This document shows positions 1 through 8,783 of a stretch of DNA of 64,000 bases, piece after piece (within the stretch, counting starts at the first letter, position 1; each line of letters opens with the position of its first letter). Below the pieces are notes generated by a model. That model was not told where the DNA came from and did not search any database. It saw nothing but the letters and a program-made list of their open reading frames with translations. Where the stretch lies: positions 1 to 64,000 of the forward strand of contig NZ_CP051151.1 of assembly GCF_013745115.1 (NCBI RefSeq), given 5' to 3'. The translations under genes and the position numbers were made by a program. Origin of the DNA: Hujiaoplasma nucleasis. Its GTDB lineage: Bacteria; Bacillota_I; Bacilli_A; Izemoplasmatales; Hujiaoplasmataceae.

Positions 1-1022
1 AAATCTTCAGCTTGATCGGCAATAAAGTTTTGTTCTAGAGGTTGGAAAATAGCTTGACCGATAATGAAGACCATAAATACAGAGTATATTGCCATAATAA
101 AGTCATTGGCTCTAAAAACGTAGATGACCGCAATCATAGAGGTTATTTGAATGATTTGTAGAACCAAAAGATTTTTGTTAAATTTAATAATTAGAGGAAC
201 AATAAAAATACTGGTCAAAATTCCAACGATACCTATGATTAGATTATAGTCACCAATAAAGCCGGTACTGTAATCTAACTCGTTGAAGTAAACATCTAAA
301 TACTTGCTTAGATTAGTATGGGCTATTGACATAAATATTAAGGCGATTAAGAAAATCAATAACGTAGAGTTAATTGATTTTATATTTTTAAAACTTTGAA
401 AAAAGTTTGGCTTTTTTTGTAGTGTGATATCTCTTTTGACTTCTTTAATAAATAGATAAATCATTGTGGCGTGAACAACATTAAGTAAGGCTTGAATTAA
501 GAATATTCTTTCTAAAGAGTCTTCACCCGTACCTAATAAGGATACCATGGTTTCATTGGATGAAATAAAACCTCCAACCCAATAACCAACAGATCTACCT
601 AATGCTAAAGCAGCAGCCATCCAAGCAAGATGTTTGGCTCTATTTTCAGGTTTTGAAATTTCTACAGTATGGGAGATGAAAAGAGTCACCGATGCACTGA
701 CGCCAATGCCACTCAATAATCTAAAGAAAACCATCCAATACATATTGTTGACATAAGCAAAGGCAAACTGACCAATACTGTATATCAGTAATCCTCCAAC
801 CATAGCGATTTTCTTATTACCTCTATCCGCAACTACTCCCCAAATTGGAGCTCCAATAACTAAACCTAAACTCATGGTAGAATAAAAGACTCCGAACATT
901 TGATCAGGTATTCCTAAATGTGTCACGAAGGCTGGTGTGACAGGATGACCGATGTTATGAATGAGTCCTTGAAGAAAATAGATGATGACAACAACCATAA
1001 ATGCTTTATTCAATTTATTCAT
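1..1022 (-). CDS. MFS transporter, C-terminus cut by window edge
   Basis: Begins at ATG 1022 (minus strand) after GGAGGTG and runs off the left edge, leaving about 340 codons with no stop. The translation begins MNKLNKAFMVVVIIYF and contains many hydrophobic segments. The loop after TM2 reads GVVADRGNKK, the G-x-x-x-D-R-G-x-K/R signature of the major facilitator superfamily (residues near 60-75). It should be a 12-TM secondary transporter; the substrate cannot be read from sequence. It lies head-to-tail behind the PEP carboxykinase gene but a terminator-like hairpin separates them. Family call is firm, function open. Confidence 0.85.
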   Translation of the reverse strand, partial: MNKLNKAFMVVVIIYFLQGLIHNIGHPVTPAFVTHLGIPDQMFGVFYSTMSLGLVIGAPIWGVVADRGNKKIAMVGGLLIYSIGQFAFAYVNNMYWMVFFRLLSGIGVSASVTLFISHTVEISKPENRAKHLAWMAAALALGRSVGYWVGGFISSNETMVSLLGTGEDSLERIFLIQALLNVVHATMIYLFIKEVKRDITLQKKPNFFQSFKNIKSINSTLLIFLIALIFMSIAHTNLSKYLDVYFNELDYSTGFIGDYNLIIGIVGILTSIFIVPLIIKFNKNLLVLQIIQITSMIAVIYVFRANDFIMAIYSVFMVFIIGQAIFQPLEQNFIADQAED

Positions 1023-1091
1023 AAGACACCTCCATTACAAACAAAAGATATTATACAATATTTTAGATGTTTTTGCTATTTAGATGCAAAG

Positions 1092-1116
1092 AAAAGCAAC
1101 AGTTTTAAACTGTTGC
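1092..1116 (-). terminator. Terminator of PEP carboxykinase gene
   Basis: Stem GCAACAG/CTGTTGC (1096-1102 and 1110-1116) with a 7-nt loop lies 8 nt beyond the pckG stop. On the minus strand it is followed by only four T, so it is a modest intrinsic terminator. Confidence 0.55.
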
Positions 1117-1124
1117 TAATGTAT

Positions 1125-2912
1125 TTAAGAATTTAACCTGACTTTAAGTTGATTTAATTCATCTTTTAGTAAGATTGGCAGAGAGTCACCGTATAAATCC
1201 ATGAAGTATTTCTCTATAGATTTTACCTCATCTAACCATACATCTCTATCAACCTTAGTTAACTCTTTTAGATTATTTTTTGAAATATCTAAAGCATCTA
1301 AATCAAAGGCTTTTAAATTAGGGACATATCCAATAGGTGTTTCTTGGAAATTATCTTTGTTTTCAGTTCTTTCAAGAATCCATTTTAATACTCTAGCATT
1401 GTCTCCAAAACCTGGCCATAAAAATCCTGATTCATCTTTTCTAAACCAATTGACATAGAAAATTTTAGGTAATAAATCTTCTTTTGTCTTATCTATAAAG
1501 GAAGCCCAATGATTAATATAATCTTTGATATTGTATCCTATAAAAGGCAACATTGCAAAAGGATCTCTTCTAATTTTGCCAATATTTTCATCTATTGTAG
1601 CTGCGGTAATTTCTGAGCCCATAATTGAACCTAAGAAAATACCATGTTTGAAATTAAAACTTTGATGAACCAATGGTATTGTCGTTGGCCTTCTTCCTCC
1701 AAATAAAATAGCTGATATAGGAACTGGCTCTTCAAAATTCTCAGCTAGCGTAGGACAGTTAGTAAGAGGCGAAGTAAATCTAGCGTTAGGATGGTCAGGT
1801 CTCATCAAATCACCTTTATACCAGTCATTACCGTGCCAATCAATTAAATGATCTGGTTCTTCATCAGTTAAATCTTTCCACCAAACATCTCCATCATCAG
1901 TTAAAGCAACATTAGTGAAAATAGTGTTCTTTGATACAGTTTTAATGGCATTTGGATTTGACTTTTCAGATGTCCCAGAAGCTACTCCAAAAAATCCAGC
2001 TTCAGGGTTAATGGCATATAATCTTCCATCCTCTTTAAGATGCATCCAAGCGATATCATCTCCAACAGTTTCAGCTTTCCAGCCTTTAATACTAGGATTG
2101 ATCATAGCTAAATTAGTTTTCCCGCAAGCACTAGGAAAGGCTCCTGTAATGTATCTTACCTGATTACTTGGGTCTGTAAGTTTTAAAATAAGCATATGTT
2201 CTGCCAACCAACCTTGCTTCATTGCCATAGAAGAAGCAATTCTTAAGGCTAAACATTTTTTTCCTAATAAAGCATTTCCCCCATAACCTGAACCGTAAGA
2301 CCAAATCATATTTTCTTCAGGAAAATGAGATATATATTTTTCATCTATTGGAGCACATGGCCAAGCAGGATCTTCCATGCCATTTTCTAAAGGATAACCG
2401 ACTGAGTGTAAACATTTGACAAAGTCTTGACCTTGGTTGATAAGATCTATGACTTTAGAACCAGTTCTTGTCATAATTTGCATGTTTAAAGCAACATATG
2501 CACTGTCAGTAATTTCTACACCTAATCTTGACATATCTAAACCAATAGGACCCATTGAAAATGGAATTACATACATAGTTCTACCTTTCATAGAACCCTT
2601 ATAGAGGTTGAGCATGATTGGTTTTAACTCTTCTGAATTAATCCAATTATTGGTAGGGCCTGCAGTGTCTCTTGAACTTGTTGAAATAAAAGTTCTTTTT
2701 TCTATCCTAGCTACATCACTAGGGTGAGACCTGTAGAGCAAGGAATTAGGTCTTTTTTTAGGGTTAAGCCTTATGGCTTTTCCCGTTTTAACTTGATCTT
2801 CTGAAACTCGATCAAATAGAGCTTGTGAACCATCCCATATAATAATATCTTTTGGTTCACAAAGATTATTAATTTCTTCAATCCAGTCTAATAAAATTTT
2901 GTTTTTAATCAT
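1125..2912 (-). CDS. pckG: Phosphoenolpyruvate carboxykinase (GTP)
   Basis: About 595 aa, the length of GTP-dependent PEPCK (EC 4.1.1.32), which interconverts oxaloacetate + GTP and PEP + CO2 + GDP. The P-loop-like kinase-1a motif FPSACGKTNLAM has its lysine near residue 265, and the metal-binding motif GDDIAWM follows. This is unlike the shorter ATP enzyme (PckA). In a fermenter it may run toward oxaloacetate or replenish PEP from amino acid carbon; that is inference. The open frame extends to GTG 2921, but I place the start at ATG 2912: a hairpin at 2919-2939 would bring AGGAG (2941-2945) to about 7 nt from it. Divergent from the NYN gene. Confidence 0.93.
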   Translation of the reverse strand: MIKNKILLDWIEEINNLCEPKDIIIWDGSQALFDRVSEDQVKTGKAIRLNPKKRPNSLLYRSHPSDVARIEKRTFISTSSRDTAGPTNNWINSEELKPIMLNLYKGSMKGRTMYVIPFSMGPIGLDMSRLGVEITDSAYVALNMQIMTRTGSKVIDLINQGQDFVKCLHSVGYPLENGMEDPAWPCAPIDEKYISHFPEENMIWSYGSGYGGNALLGKKCLALRIASSMAMKQGWLAEHMLILKLTDPSNQVRYITGAFPSACGKTNLAMINPSIKGWKAETVGDDIAWMHLKEDGRLYAINPEAGFFGVASGTSEKSNPNAIKTVSKNTIFTNVALTDDGDVWWKDLTDEEPDHLIDWHGNDWYKGDLMRPDHPNARFTSPLTNCPTLAENFEEPVPISAILFGGRRPTTIPLVHQSFNFKHGIFLGSIMGSEITAATIDENIGKIRRDPFAMLPFIGYNIKDYINHWASFIDKTKEDLLPKIFYVNWFRKDESGFLWPGFGDNARVLKWILERTENKDNFQETPIGYVPNLKAFDLDALDISKNNLKELTKVDRDVWLDEVKSIEKYFMDLYGDSLPILLKDELNQLKVRLNS

Positions 2913-2918
2913 TTTGAT

Positions 2919-2945
2919 CACATAGAAAATCTCTATGTGGCTCCT
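2919..2945 (-). promoter_or_regulatory. Hairpin between Shine-Dalgarno and start of pckG
   Basis: On the minus strand, AGGAG (2945-2941) is followed by a perfect 8-bp stem CACATAGA/TCTATGTG (2939-2932 and 2926-2919) with a 5-nt loop, then ATCAAA and ATG 2912. Linear spacing from SD to ATG is 28 nt; with the stem formed it is 7 nt. The stem therefore probably sets ribosome access and could be a point of control. Confidence 0.55.
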
Positions 2946-2992
2946 TTCTATATTTTTTTCTAAATAATTCTAATTTATCTATAAAAATTTGT

Positions 2993-3013
2993 TATAATGT
3001 AAGAGACGAGGTG
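2993..3013 (+). promoter_or_regulatory. -10 box and SD of NYN gene
   Basis: TATAAT at 2993-2998 and GAGGTG at 3008-3013, five bases before ATG 3018. No convincing -35 was seen. The short gap implies a 5' UTR of about 13 nt. Confidence 0.5.
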
Positions 3014-3017
3014 ACTT

Positions 3018-3770
3018 ATGGAAATTAAAGATAAAAGTATTGCATTACTTATTGATGCTGAAAATATTTCTCCTAGCTACATTGAAATTATCATTGATGA
3101 AGCTAATAAATATGGAAAAATAAACTATCGAAGGGTATATGGTGATTGGACAACTCCACAACTAAACCCTTGGAAACAAAAAATGAATGAATTTGGCTTG
3201 ACCCCTGTTCAGCAATATGCTTATACATCGGGGAAAAACTCATCAGACTTTACTTTAATTATTGATGCAATGGATATATTATATTCAGGTAAAGTCAATA
3301 GTTTTTGTATAGTATCTAGTGATAGTGACTTTACTAAATTGGTTACTAGATTAAGAGAAGATAATATGTTTGTCTTTGGAATGGGTGAGTCTAAAACCCC
3401 TATTTCTTTAGTCAACTCTTGTGAAACTTTTTCTTATTTAGATAAGATGCTCATTACTTATGAAAGTGAAGAAAAAGCTCCAAAACGTAAATCTGTTAAA
3501 CAAACTGTTGAAGTTGTTCAAGAAACCAATACAACATCAATCACACCACTTAGAAAAATTAAGCATGAGTTAAAAAATATGATTAATTCTAATTTAGAAG
3601 ATGATGGTTGGGCTTATTGGTCATTAATTGCTCAATTAATTATGAAGAAGTATCCAGGTTTCCATCCTAGAAACTATGGTAAAAATATGAGACCACTTGA
3701 GTTTTTTGAAAAAATGCACGATTTTGAAGTGAAAAAAGAAGATACAGTAATCTATATTAAGAATAAATAA
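3018..3770 (+). CDS. NYN-domain nuclease with C-terminal OST-HTH/LOTUS domain
   Basis: 250 aa. Residues 5-150 are a NYN (PIN-like, DUF88/LabA) domain: the opening IALLIDAENI supplies D13 and N16, and later acidic motifs SDFTLIIDAMD and SSDSDF fit the metal-dependent RNase active site. Residues about 180-250 (PLRKIKHELKNMI to the end) look like an OST-HTH/LOTUS fold, which in characterised proteins binds RNA. The combination suggests an RNA-directed nuclease, but targets are unknown. Monocistronic: own -10 box and SD upstream and a terminator downstream. Possible role in RNA turnover or defence is speculation. Confidence 0.82.
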   Translation: MEIKDKSIALLIDAENISPSYIEIIIDEANKYGKINYRRVYGDWTTPQLNPWKQKMNEFGLTPVQQYAYTSGKNSSDFTLIIDAMDILYSGKVNSFCIVSSDSDFTKLVTRLREDNMFVFGMGESKTPISLVNSCETFSYLDKMLITYESEEKAPKRKSVKQTVEVVQETNTTSITPLRKIKHELKNMINSNLEDDGWAYWSLIAQLIMKKYPGFHPRNYGKNMRPLEFFEKMHDFEVKKEDTVIYIKNK

Positions 3771-3796
3771 AGCCGATAAGGCTTTTTTTTTATCGG
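3770..3796. terminator. Bidirectional terminator between NYN gene and orr
   Basis: AAGCC/GGCTT (3770-3774, 3780-3784) with a 5-nt loop is followed by T-rich sequence on the plus strand. An alternative pairing CCGATA/TATCGG (3773-3778, 3791-3796) spans the T run. It sits at the junction of two convergent genes. Confidence 0.65.
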
Positions 3797-4848
3797 AAAA
3801 CCTTTTCTACATAATCAGAGTTCATTAAGTGCAATAAAGCCGGATAGTTAAGGTTAAAACGAATAATATCACCAAGTTCATAATTTGCGTTTGTTATATC
3901 AATAATGAGATGATCGGATGAACCACCTATTATATTGATATTTTTATCAACCGGACTTAAATTACTTAAAATAACATCTTGTTTTCCGATTGCCAAAATA
4001 GCTCTTTTCATTGGGCCTAAGTCTTTTATATCGACTTTTTCACCAAATGAATTAATGCTTGTAGGTCCATCAGGGAAACTAGGTTTGATTTGCCATTCAA
4101 TGATTTGAGCTTCTAAAATAAAATTATCATGATTAAAATGAGATATTTCTGTTGAATAAGAAGTTTCTTTTCCAAAGAAAATAGATTCACCTAATCTTAG
4201 ACTATTTATTTCTTTAGGAATTTGATTTTTTCCAAAAAGAGTGACAGTTGATGAATTTCCACCAGATATAATTTGAAGTTTACAATTAAAATGAGATTCG
4301 ATATGATTTTTAATCTTAACAAGTCGATTTAAAATTTCTTGGTCAGGAACTAAGCCGCCATAGCAAGTAAGGTTTGTACCAATACCAAGTAGTTCAATAT
4401 GATCAAGTTTCAATATTTGATCAATCACATCTAGATAGTCAGATTTATAATATATACCTTCTCTTAAGTCTCCTAAGTCGAACATTAAGATAATTTGGTG
4501 TATCTTGTTTGCTATTTTGCTAGCCTTATTAAGTTCAATAATGGTTTTAATTTCAGAATTAAGACTCACATCTGCAAATTGAATAACTTCATCAATTTCT
4601 GAAAGCATAGGTAACCTTACTAAAATTTTAGGCAACTTAATATCTTGGATTTTTTTTAGGTTTTGTATTCTTGAATCACCAATATAAGTTACACCTGTTT
4701 CAGCTAATTCCTTTAAAAAATCTAAATGACCAGCAAATACTTTGACAATGGCCATAATATCAAAAATATGGTTATCTTTAGCTAAAGAAACCATTCTTTT
4801 TGCATTCTCAAGTATATTTTTTTGATTAATGATTACTCTGGGATACAT
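3790..4848 (-). CDS. orr: Ornithine racemase (PLP fold type III)
   Basis: 352 aa with an alanine-racemase N-terminal barrel. AIVKVFAGH supplies the expected PLP lysine K36; GGNSSTVTL and LRLGESIFFGKET are cofactor-phosphate and core motifs. Racemases of this family next to oraSE convert L-ornithine to D-ornithine (EC 5.1.1.12), the substrate of ornithine 4,5-aminomutase. It is the last gene of the nine-gene operon, overlapping the glmL stop by one base (TAATG). Sequence alone would allow another amino acid racemase; the operon makes ornithine by far the best substrate. Confidence 0.88.
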   Translation of the reverse strand: MYPRVIINQKNILENAKRMVSLAKDNHIFDIMAIVKVFAGHLDFLKELAETGVTYIGDSRIQNLKKIQDIKLPKILVRLPMLSEIDEVIQFADVSLNSEIKTIIELNKASKIANKIHQIILMFDLGDLREGIYYKSDYLDVIDQILKLDHIELLGIGTNLTCYGGLVPDQEILNRLVKIKNHIESHFNCKLQIISGGNSSTVTLFGKNQIPKEINSLRLGESIFFGKETSYSTEISHFNHDNFILEAQIIEWQIKPSFPDGPTSINSFGEKVDIKDLGPMKRAILAIGKQDVILSNLSPVDKNINIIGGSSDHLIIDITNANYELGDIIRFNLNYPALLHLMNSDYVEKVFR

Positions 4849-6218
4849 TAAACCATCTCCAAACTTTCTTTTAGAAGTACGAGTGAAGCTTCAGGATGTT
4901 TTTTAGATAAAACACCTAAGGATGCCATAATATAATTTCTATCAATCCATATTTGTGAGTTCTTTGGTGGACTTAAGGATAATTCGTTTTGTTCTAATAT
5001 AACTTTTTTCATTAATTGAGCAGAATTATTTAATCTTGTTAAGGCGCCGCCTGTACCAATAATGTGTTTTATATTCGTAAGATCTTTTCCCTCTGCATAG
5101 GTTACTTTACCACCTGCATTAAACATTTTGATTAAGTGACCTGAATGGCGATTTAATGCTTGTTTAAAAGCTTCCAAAGTAAGGCGTTCAGTTAATGGAT
5201 ATTGCTTTAAATTAGGGATTACTTGGTAATTTTTAATTATATTTTCAAGTTCTTTTATATCTATATTAAGTTCTAAAACTAGCCTATCCATGCTAATAAT
5301 ATCAATTAAATTATCTTTGTTAACATAAACCCCCAAGTCACCTTCAACAGTTCTTTTAGAAAATGGTTCAGGAGCAATAAGAATTTTTTCTATTTGTTCA
5401 TTTCCCTGGGTCACAGAGTGAATGTCGGTTGTAGCGCCACCAATATCGACAGTTACTAAGTCCCCCATAGATTTTTGCAATAATATGGAAGCCTCCATAA
5501 CAGCGCCTGGTGTTGGGATAATATCATGATTAATGATATCTTTCACTTTTTCCATACCAGGAGCATGAATAATATGTTTATGAAAGACTTCTTGGATTAT
5601 TTGTCTTGTTTTTTCAACTTGTAAATCATCTATTTTAGGATAGACATTATCAGAAATAAACAAAAATTGTTCTTGATTATTATCAATGAATATTTGTTTA
5701 ACTAGATGGTGATTTTGGATGTTTCCGGCATAGATAATGGGTATATTTAATTTAAGTCCCGCAATAATTTTAGCGTTTTCTATGGCAGTTTTTCTTTCAC
5801 CATAATCAACACCACCAGCAATCATTATTATGTTCAGTTGAAGACTCTTTATTTCTTCAATTTGATATTCGTCTAAAATTCCAGACGTAATCATTTTTAT
5901 GTTTGCACCAGCTCCCAAAGCAGCTTCTTTAGCTGCTTTAACAGTCATATCATAAACTAGACCATGAACTGACATTTTTAGTCCACCTGCAGCTGAAGAA
6001 GAGGCAAAAGTTTCTTTTGCCTTTAAGCTGTCGGTATTTAATTTGATTTTTAAATCTTCGATGGCTTGATTTAATCCGATGTTAACATCTCCTTCTAAAA
6101 CTGTTGTAGGAGAAAATCCACTGCCTAAAAAACGTGGATTATTGGATTCTAATCCATCAAAAGCATTTACTACAGTTGTTGTAGAGCCTATTTCGGCAAC
6201 CAAAGCATCTATGATCAT
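4848..6218 (-). CDS. GlmL/MutL-type ASKHA ATPase, probable aminomutase reactivase
   Basis: 456 aa of the glutamate mutase accessory family (called MutL or GlmL; unrelated to mismatch-repair MutL). Actin-like ATPase signatures are visible: phosphate-1 DALVAEIGSTTT near the N-terminus, phosphate-2 LVTVDIGGATTDIHSV and the adenosine motif IGTGGALTRL. Members lie beside B12-dependent aminomutases, and a reactivating role (exchange of damaged cobalamin) is proposed. Here it directly follows oraE, with no base between oraE stop and its ATG, so OraSE is the likely client. Which client it serves is inferred from position. Confidence 0.85.
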   Translation of the reverse strand: MIIDALVAEIGSTTTVVNAFDGLESNNPRFLGSGFSPTTVLEGDVNIGLNQAIEDLKIKLNTDSLKAKETFASSSAAGGLKMSVHGLVYDMTVKAAKEAALGAGANIKMITSGILDEYQIEEIKSLQLNIIMIAGGVDYGERKTAIENAKIIAGLKLNIPIIYAGNIQNHHLVKQIFIDNNQEQFLFISDNVYPKIDDLQVEKTRQIIQEVFHKHIIHAPGMEKVKDIINHDIIPTPGAVMEASILLQKSMGDLVTVDIGGATTDIHSVTQGNEQIEKILIAPEPFSKRTVEGDLGVYVNKDNLIDIISMDRLVLELNIDIKELENIIKNYQVIPNLKQYPLTERLTLEAFKQALNRHSGHLIKMFNAGGKVTYAEGKDLTNIKHIIGTGGALTRLNNSAQLMKKVILEQNELSLSPPKNSQIWIDRNYIMASLGVLSKKHPEASLVLLKESLEMV

Positions 6219-8411
6219 TTATTTTCCCTTTTTATTTTTGACTAAGAATGAAGCAACGTGGTGACCTTTAGTTCCTCTTGAGAAACCTTGATCTACCCCT
6301 TGTTTTCTAGCGATTTCAGGCGTAACTTGAGTTCCACCGGCTAGAATTAAAAGAGAGTCTCTTACCCCTTTTTCAATTGCATATTCATGAGTCTTTTTCA
6401 TGTTTTTATAATGAACTTCATCATGAGAAATAATGGTTGACATAAGAATTGCATCTGCATTGGTTTCAATAGCTGCATCAACAAGTTTTGTAATAGGAAC
6501 AGATGTACCTAAATAGATGCATTCGATACCATATTTTTCAATACCACCATGTTTAATATCAATGATCTCTCTCAAACCTACAGAATGCTCATCTTCTCCA
6601 ACAGTTCCAGCTACAATCTTCATAGGATGTTCTTTAAGGTAATCTTTAATTTCTTGATCTGTTAATAAGTCTGGTTCTTCAGGTAATGTTAAAGTATCTA
6701 AGTCTATATCAAAATTTACCTTTCCTTTAACTTGAATTCTTGTAGCTTCAGCGACATGTAAAATTTCTCTATGAATAACTTCTGCCTCAGATAAATTCAT
6801 TTTCTTTGCTATTTCTAAAGCTGCAGCTTCGGCATATTTTAAAGAAGTAGGGACTGTAATATCGATGACAACTACGCCATCTGCTAACCACTCAACTTCA
6901 GGTTTAATAATATTAGAGTTAATGTACTTTTCTTTTTCTGCTAGTCTTGTATTTACATTATCTTCAGGGTCTAACTCATCAATGTATTGAATTTTAGAAC
7001 GATCTTCAAAAGTAGAACCCCCAATTAATACTGCAGGATTATCTTCTGGTTTGAGACCATATTGTTGGATATTATTATAACCAAAATGAGCTGTAACTGG
7101 CGCAAAATAATCTTCATCTCTTTCATAAACTGTATGAGCACCAATACCGCCATTAATGGCTCTTGAGATACCATCTCCATTACGTTCAGGATAAATTCCT
7201 GAATCAATAAAATAGCCATCTTCAACTGCTTGGAAGTAGCCTCCATCTTCTAAAAGTTCTTCGAAGAATAAAATGGCTCTTTCCTTGAGTTCTCTAACTT
7301 TATCTGCTAAATAACCTTCTTCTTTAAGTTCAACCATTTCTAGAAGGCCATCCATACCTATCAAAGCTTGTTTGGCAGTATCACATGCTTCTACATTATA
7401 CATATGCCATGGCACATTTCTTCCTTCATCAGGTGTGATGGTTGATTGGATGTCAGCAGAAGTTAATTTAGATATCATCATATTTAATACATGGGTCACC
7501 GTTGCTTCACGAGTAGATGATTCCATATATTTTGTATTCATTTGTGCACGCATTTTATAGTCAGAGAAGAAGTCTCTTAAAGCTTTAGCATAAGGTAGAT
7601 TTATTTTTAAATCTGGTGCTGGGACAGCTGTTGGTGGTACTGTTGATAAGGCGATGTTTTCTTTTTTTATTCCTGCCTTAACTGAAAACAATGAATTAAT
7701 AGCATGTTGAACCATTAATTCTGGCATGACTTTCCAGGCAACCATAGCCGTTGCATTGGCGTTGTGGGCTCCATCAATTTGAAGAATATCTCCCCAAGCC
7801 ATGATTTTTTTAGATTCAGCAGCATCAACAAATGAACGTATCATATTAATGTTTCTATATAAAACATTATATTGAGGATCCTGATGTGCTCCGTTAACGC
7901 CTTCTTCAGCAAACATTACAGCAATATCTGGACCAGCAACTCCAGATACATATGAATGATAATTAATAGGTCTTCCTACTTCATCTTCGATGATATCTAA
8001 AGCTTTTCTTTGAGCTCTAACTTGTTTTCTGGTAATGGCAACGCCACCAATTCCTTGTGGTGTACCCTCAATTAAACCATCAAAATGAGATTGACCAGCT
8101 GTACGAATAACCATTAAGTGGTCTGCACCATGCCAAGCAGCCATTCTCATTCTGCGAATATCATCTTCAAATCTTCCTGATGCTATTTCAGAGGTAATCA
8201 CTTGGATAGGTTGTGGGTCTATGTTATTAAAATATTTAGCAGCAGGTAAAGGAATTGAATTTTTTAGGGGTTTTGATGCATCTGAATAGATGTTGCCTTC
8301 CATGTTTAAATCTTTAACCGGTTGTCTCCATGTCCAGCCACGACGTCTTGGTTGATACTTATCTAAATCCTGAAGGATATAACGAATATCTAGCTTTTCA
8401 TTAACTTTCAT
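6219..8411 (-). CDS. oraE: D-ornithine 4,5-aminomutase, large subunit
   Basis: 730 aa, matching the family length of about 735. With OraS it converts D-ornithine to (2R,4S)-2,4-diaminopentanoate (EC 5.4.3.5) using adenosylcobalamin and PLP. The C-terminal Rossmann domain has the B12 motif D-x-H-x-x-G as DEHSVG, with the cobalt-ligating His at residue 609. Eleven residues later K620 (in DIKHGG) matches the PLP lysine; the same 11-residue spacing separates His618 and Lys629 in the Clostridium sticklandii enzyme. SD GAGGTGA precedes ATG 8411, which overlaps the oraS stop. The cell must make or import B12. Confidence 0.96.
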   Translation of the reverse strand: MKVNEKLDIRYILQDLDKYQPRRRGWTWRQPVKDLNMEGNIYSDASKPLKNSIPLPAAKYFNNIDPQPIQVITSEIASGRFEDDIRRMRMAAWHGADHLMVIRTAGQSHFDGLIEGTPQGIGGVAITRKQVRAQRKALDIIEDEVGRPINYHSYVSGVAGPDIAVMFAEEGVNGAHQDPQYNVLYRNINMIRSFVDAAESKKIMAWGDILQIDGAHNANATAMVAWKVMPELMVQHAINSLFSVKAGIKKENIALSTVPPTAVPAPDLKINLPYAKALRDFFSDYKMRAQMNTKYMESSTREATVTHVLNMMISKLTSADIQSTITPDEGRNVPWHMYNVEACDTAKQALIGMDGLLEMVELKEEGYLADKVRELKERAILFFEELLEDGGYFQAVEDGYFIDSGIYPERNGDGISRAINGGIGAHTVYERDEDYFAPVTAHFGYNNIQQYGLKPEDNPAVLIGGSTFEDRSKIQYIDELDPEDNVNTRLAEKEKYINSNIIKPEVEWLADGVVVIDITVPTSLKYAEAAALEIAKKMNLSEAEVIHREILHVAEATRIQVKGKVNFDIDLDTLTLPEEPDLLTDQEIKDYLKEHPMKIVAGTVGEDEHSVGLREIIDIKHGGIEKYGIECIYLGTSVPITKLVDAAIETNADAILMSTIISHDEVHYKNMKKTHEYAIEKGVRDSLLILAGGTQVTPEIARKQGVDQGFSRGTKGHHVASFLVKNKKGK

Positions 8412-8782
8412 TATTTCACCTCAAAACTTTCTTTTACAAGTGTCCAACCTTGGTCATTAATTAATTTCATGCCAGCTTCTCTAATAGAGATTTTCTCTAA
8501 CTGAGATAGCCTATATATAACATGGCCAGCACCTTTAGTAATTAAATTATGTTTTAATGTTTTTTCAACAAGATCTTTTGCTTCTAAGCTGGAAAAGCCC
8601 ATTCTTAAAACGATAGATCTTTCGATAGCTGGACTAGTATTTTTGTATGCTAAATCAATCAATGGGTTAACAGTTTTTTCTGCAAGTTCCCAAAATCTTT
8701 TCTTAAGTTCATCCTCAGATAGGTTTTTTAGATGTTGACGACGCACTTCATAGTCATCACTTCTTGTTGGTCGTTTATTCAT
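8411..8782 (-). CDS. oraS: D-ornithine 4,5-aminomutase, small subunit
   Basis: 123 aa from ATG 8782, beginning MNKRPTRSDDYEVRRQHL; the open frame continues to TTG 8800, but GGAGG at 8789-8793 sits 6 nt before ATG 8782 and would lie inside the longer version. The C. sticklandii subunit is about 121 aa. OraS packs on OraE to complete the aminomutase and has no cofactor motif of its own. It starts 1 nt after the ortB stop and its own stop overlaps the oraE ATG, so the two subunits are translationally coupled. Confidence 0.93.
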   Translation of the reverse strand: MNKRPTRSDDYEVRRQHLKNLSEDELKKRFWELAEKTVNPLIDLAYKNTSPAIERSIVLRMGFSSLEAKDLVEKTLKHNLITKGAGHVIYRLSQLEKISIREAGMKLINDQGWTLVKESFEVK

Positions 8783-8783
8783 T

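Noticed and set aside
918-1136. Small plus-strand ORF of 72 codons
   Set aside because: Antisense to the 5' end of the MFS gene, no SD, low-complexity composition; a shadow frame.
2919-2921. GTG as start of PEPCK
   Set aside because: It lies in the 3' arm of a stable hairpin and 19 nt from the SD; ATG 2912 fits better if the stem forms.
4848-6218. Mismatch-repair MutL
   Set aside because: The name MutL is shared with the glutamate mutase accessory family; this protein has ASKHA ATPase motifs and no GHKL fold, and lies in an aminomutase operon.
7025-7246. Minus-strand ORF of 73 codons inside oraE
   Set aside because: Frame-shifted shadow of oraE with no family features.
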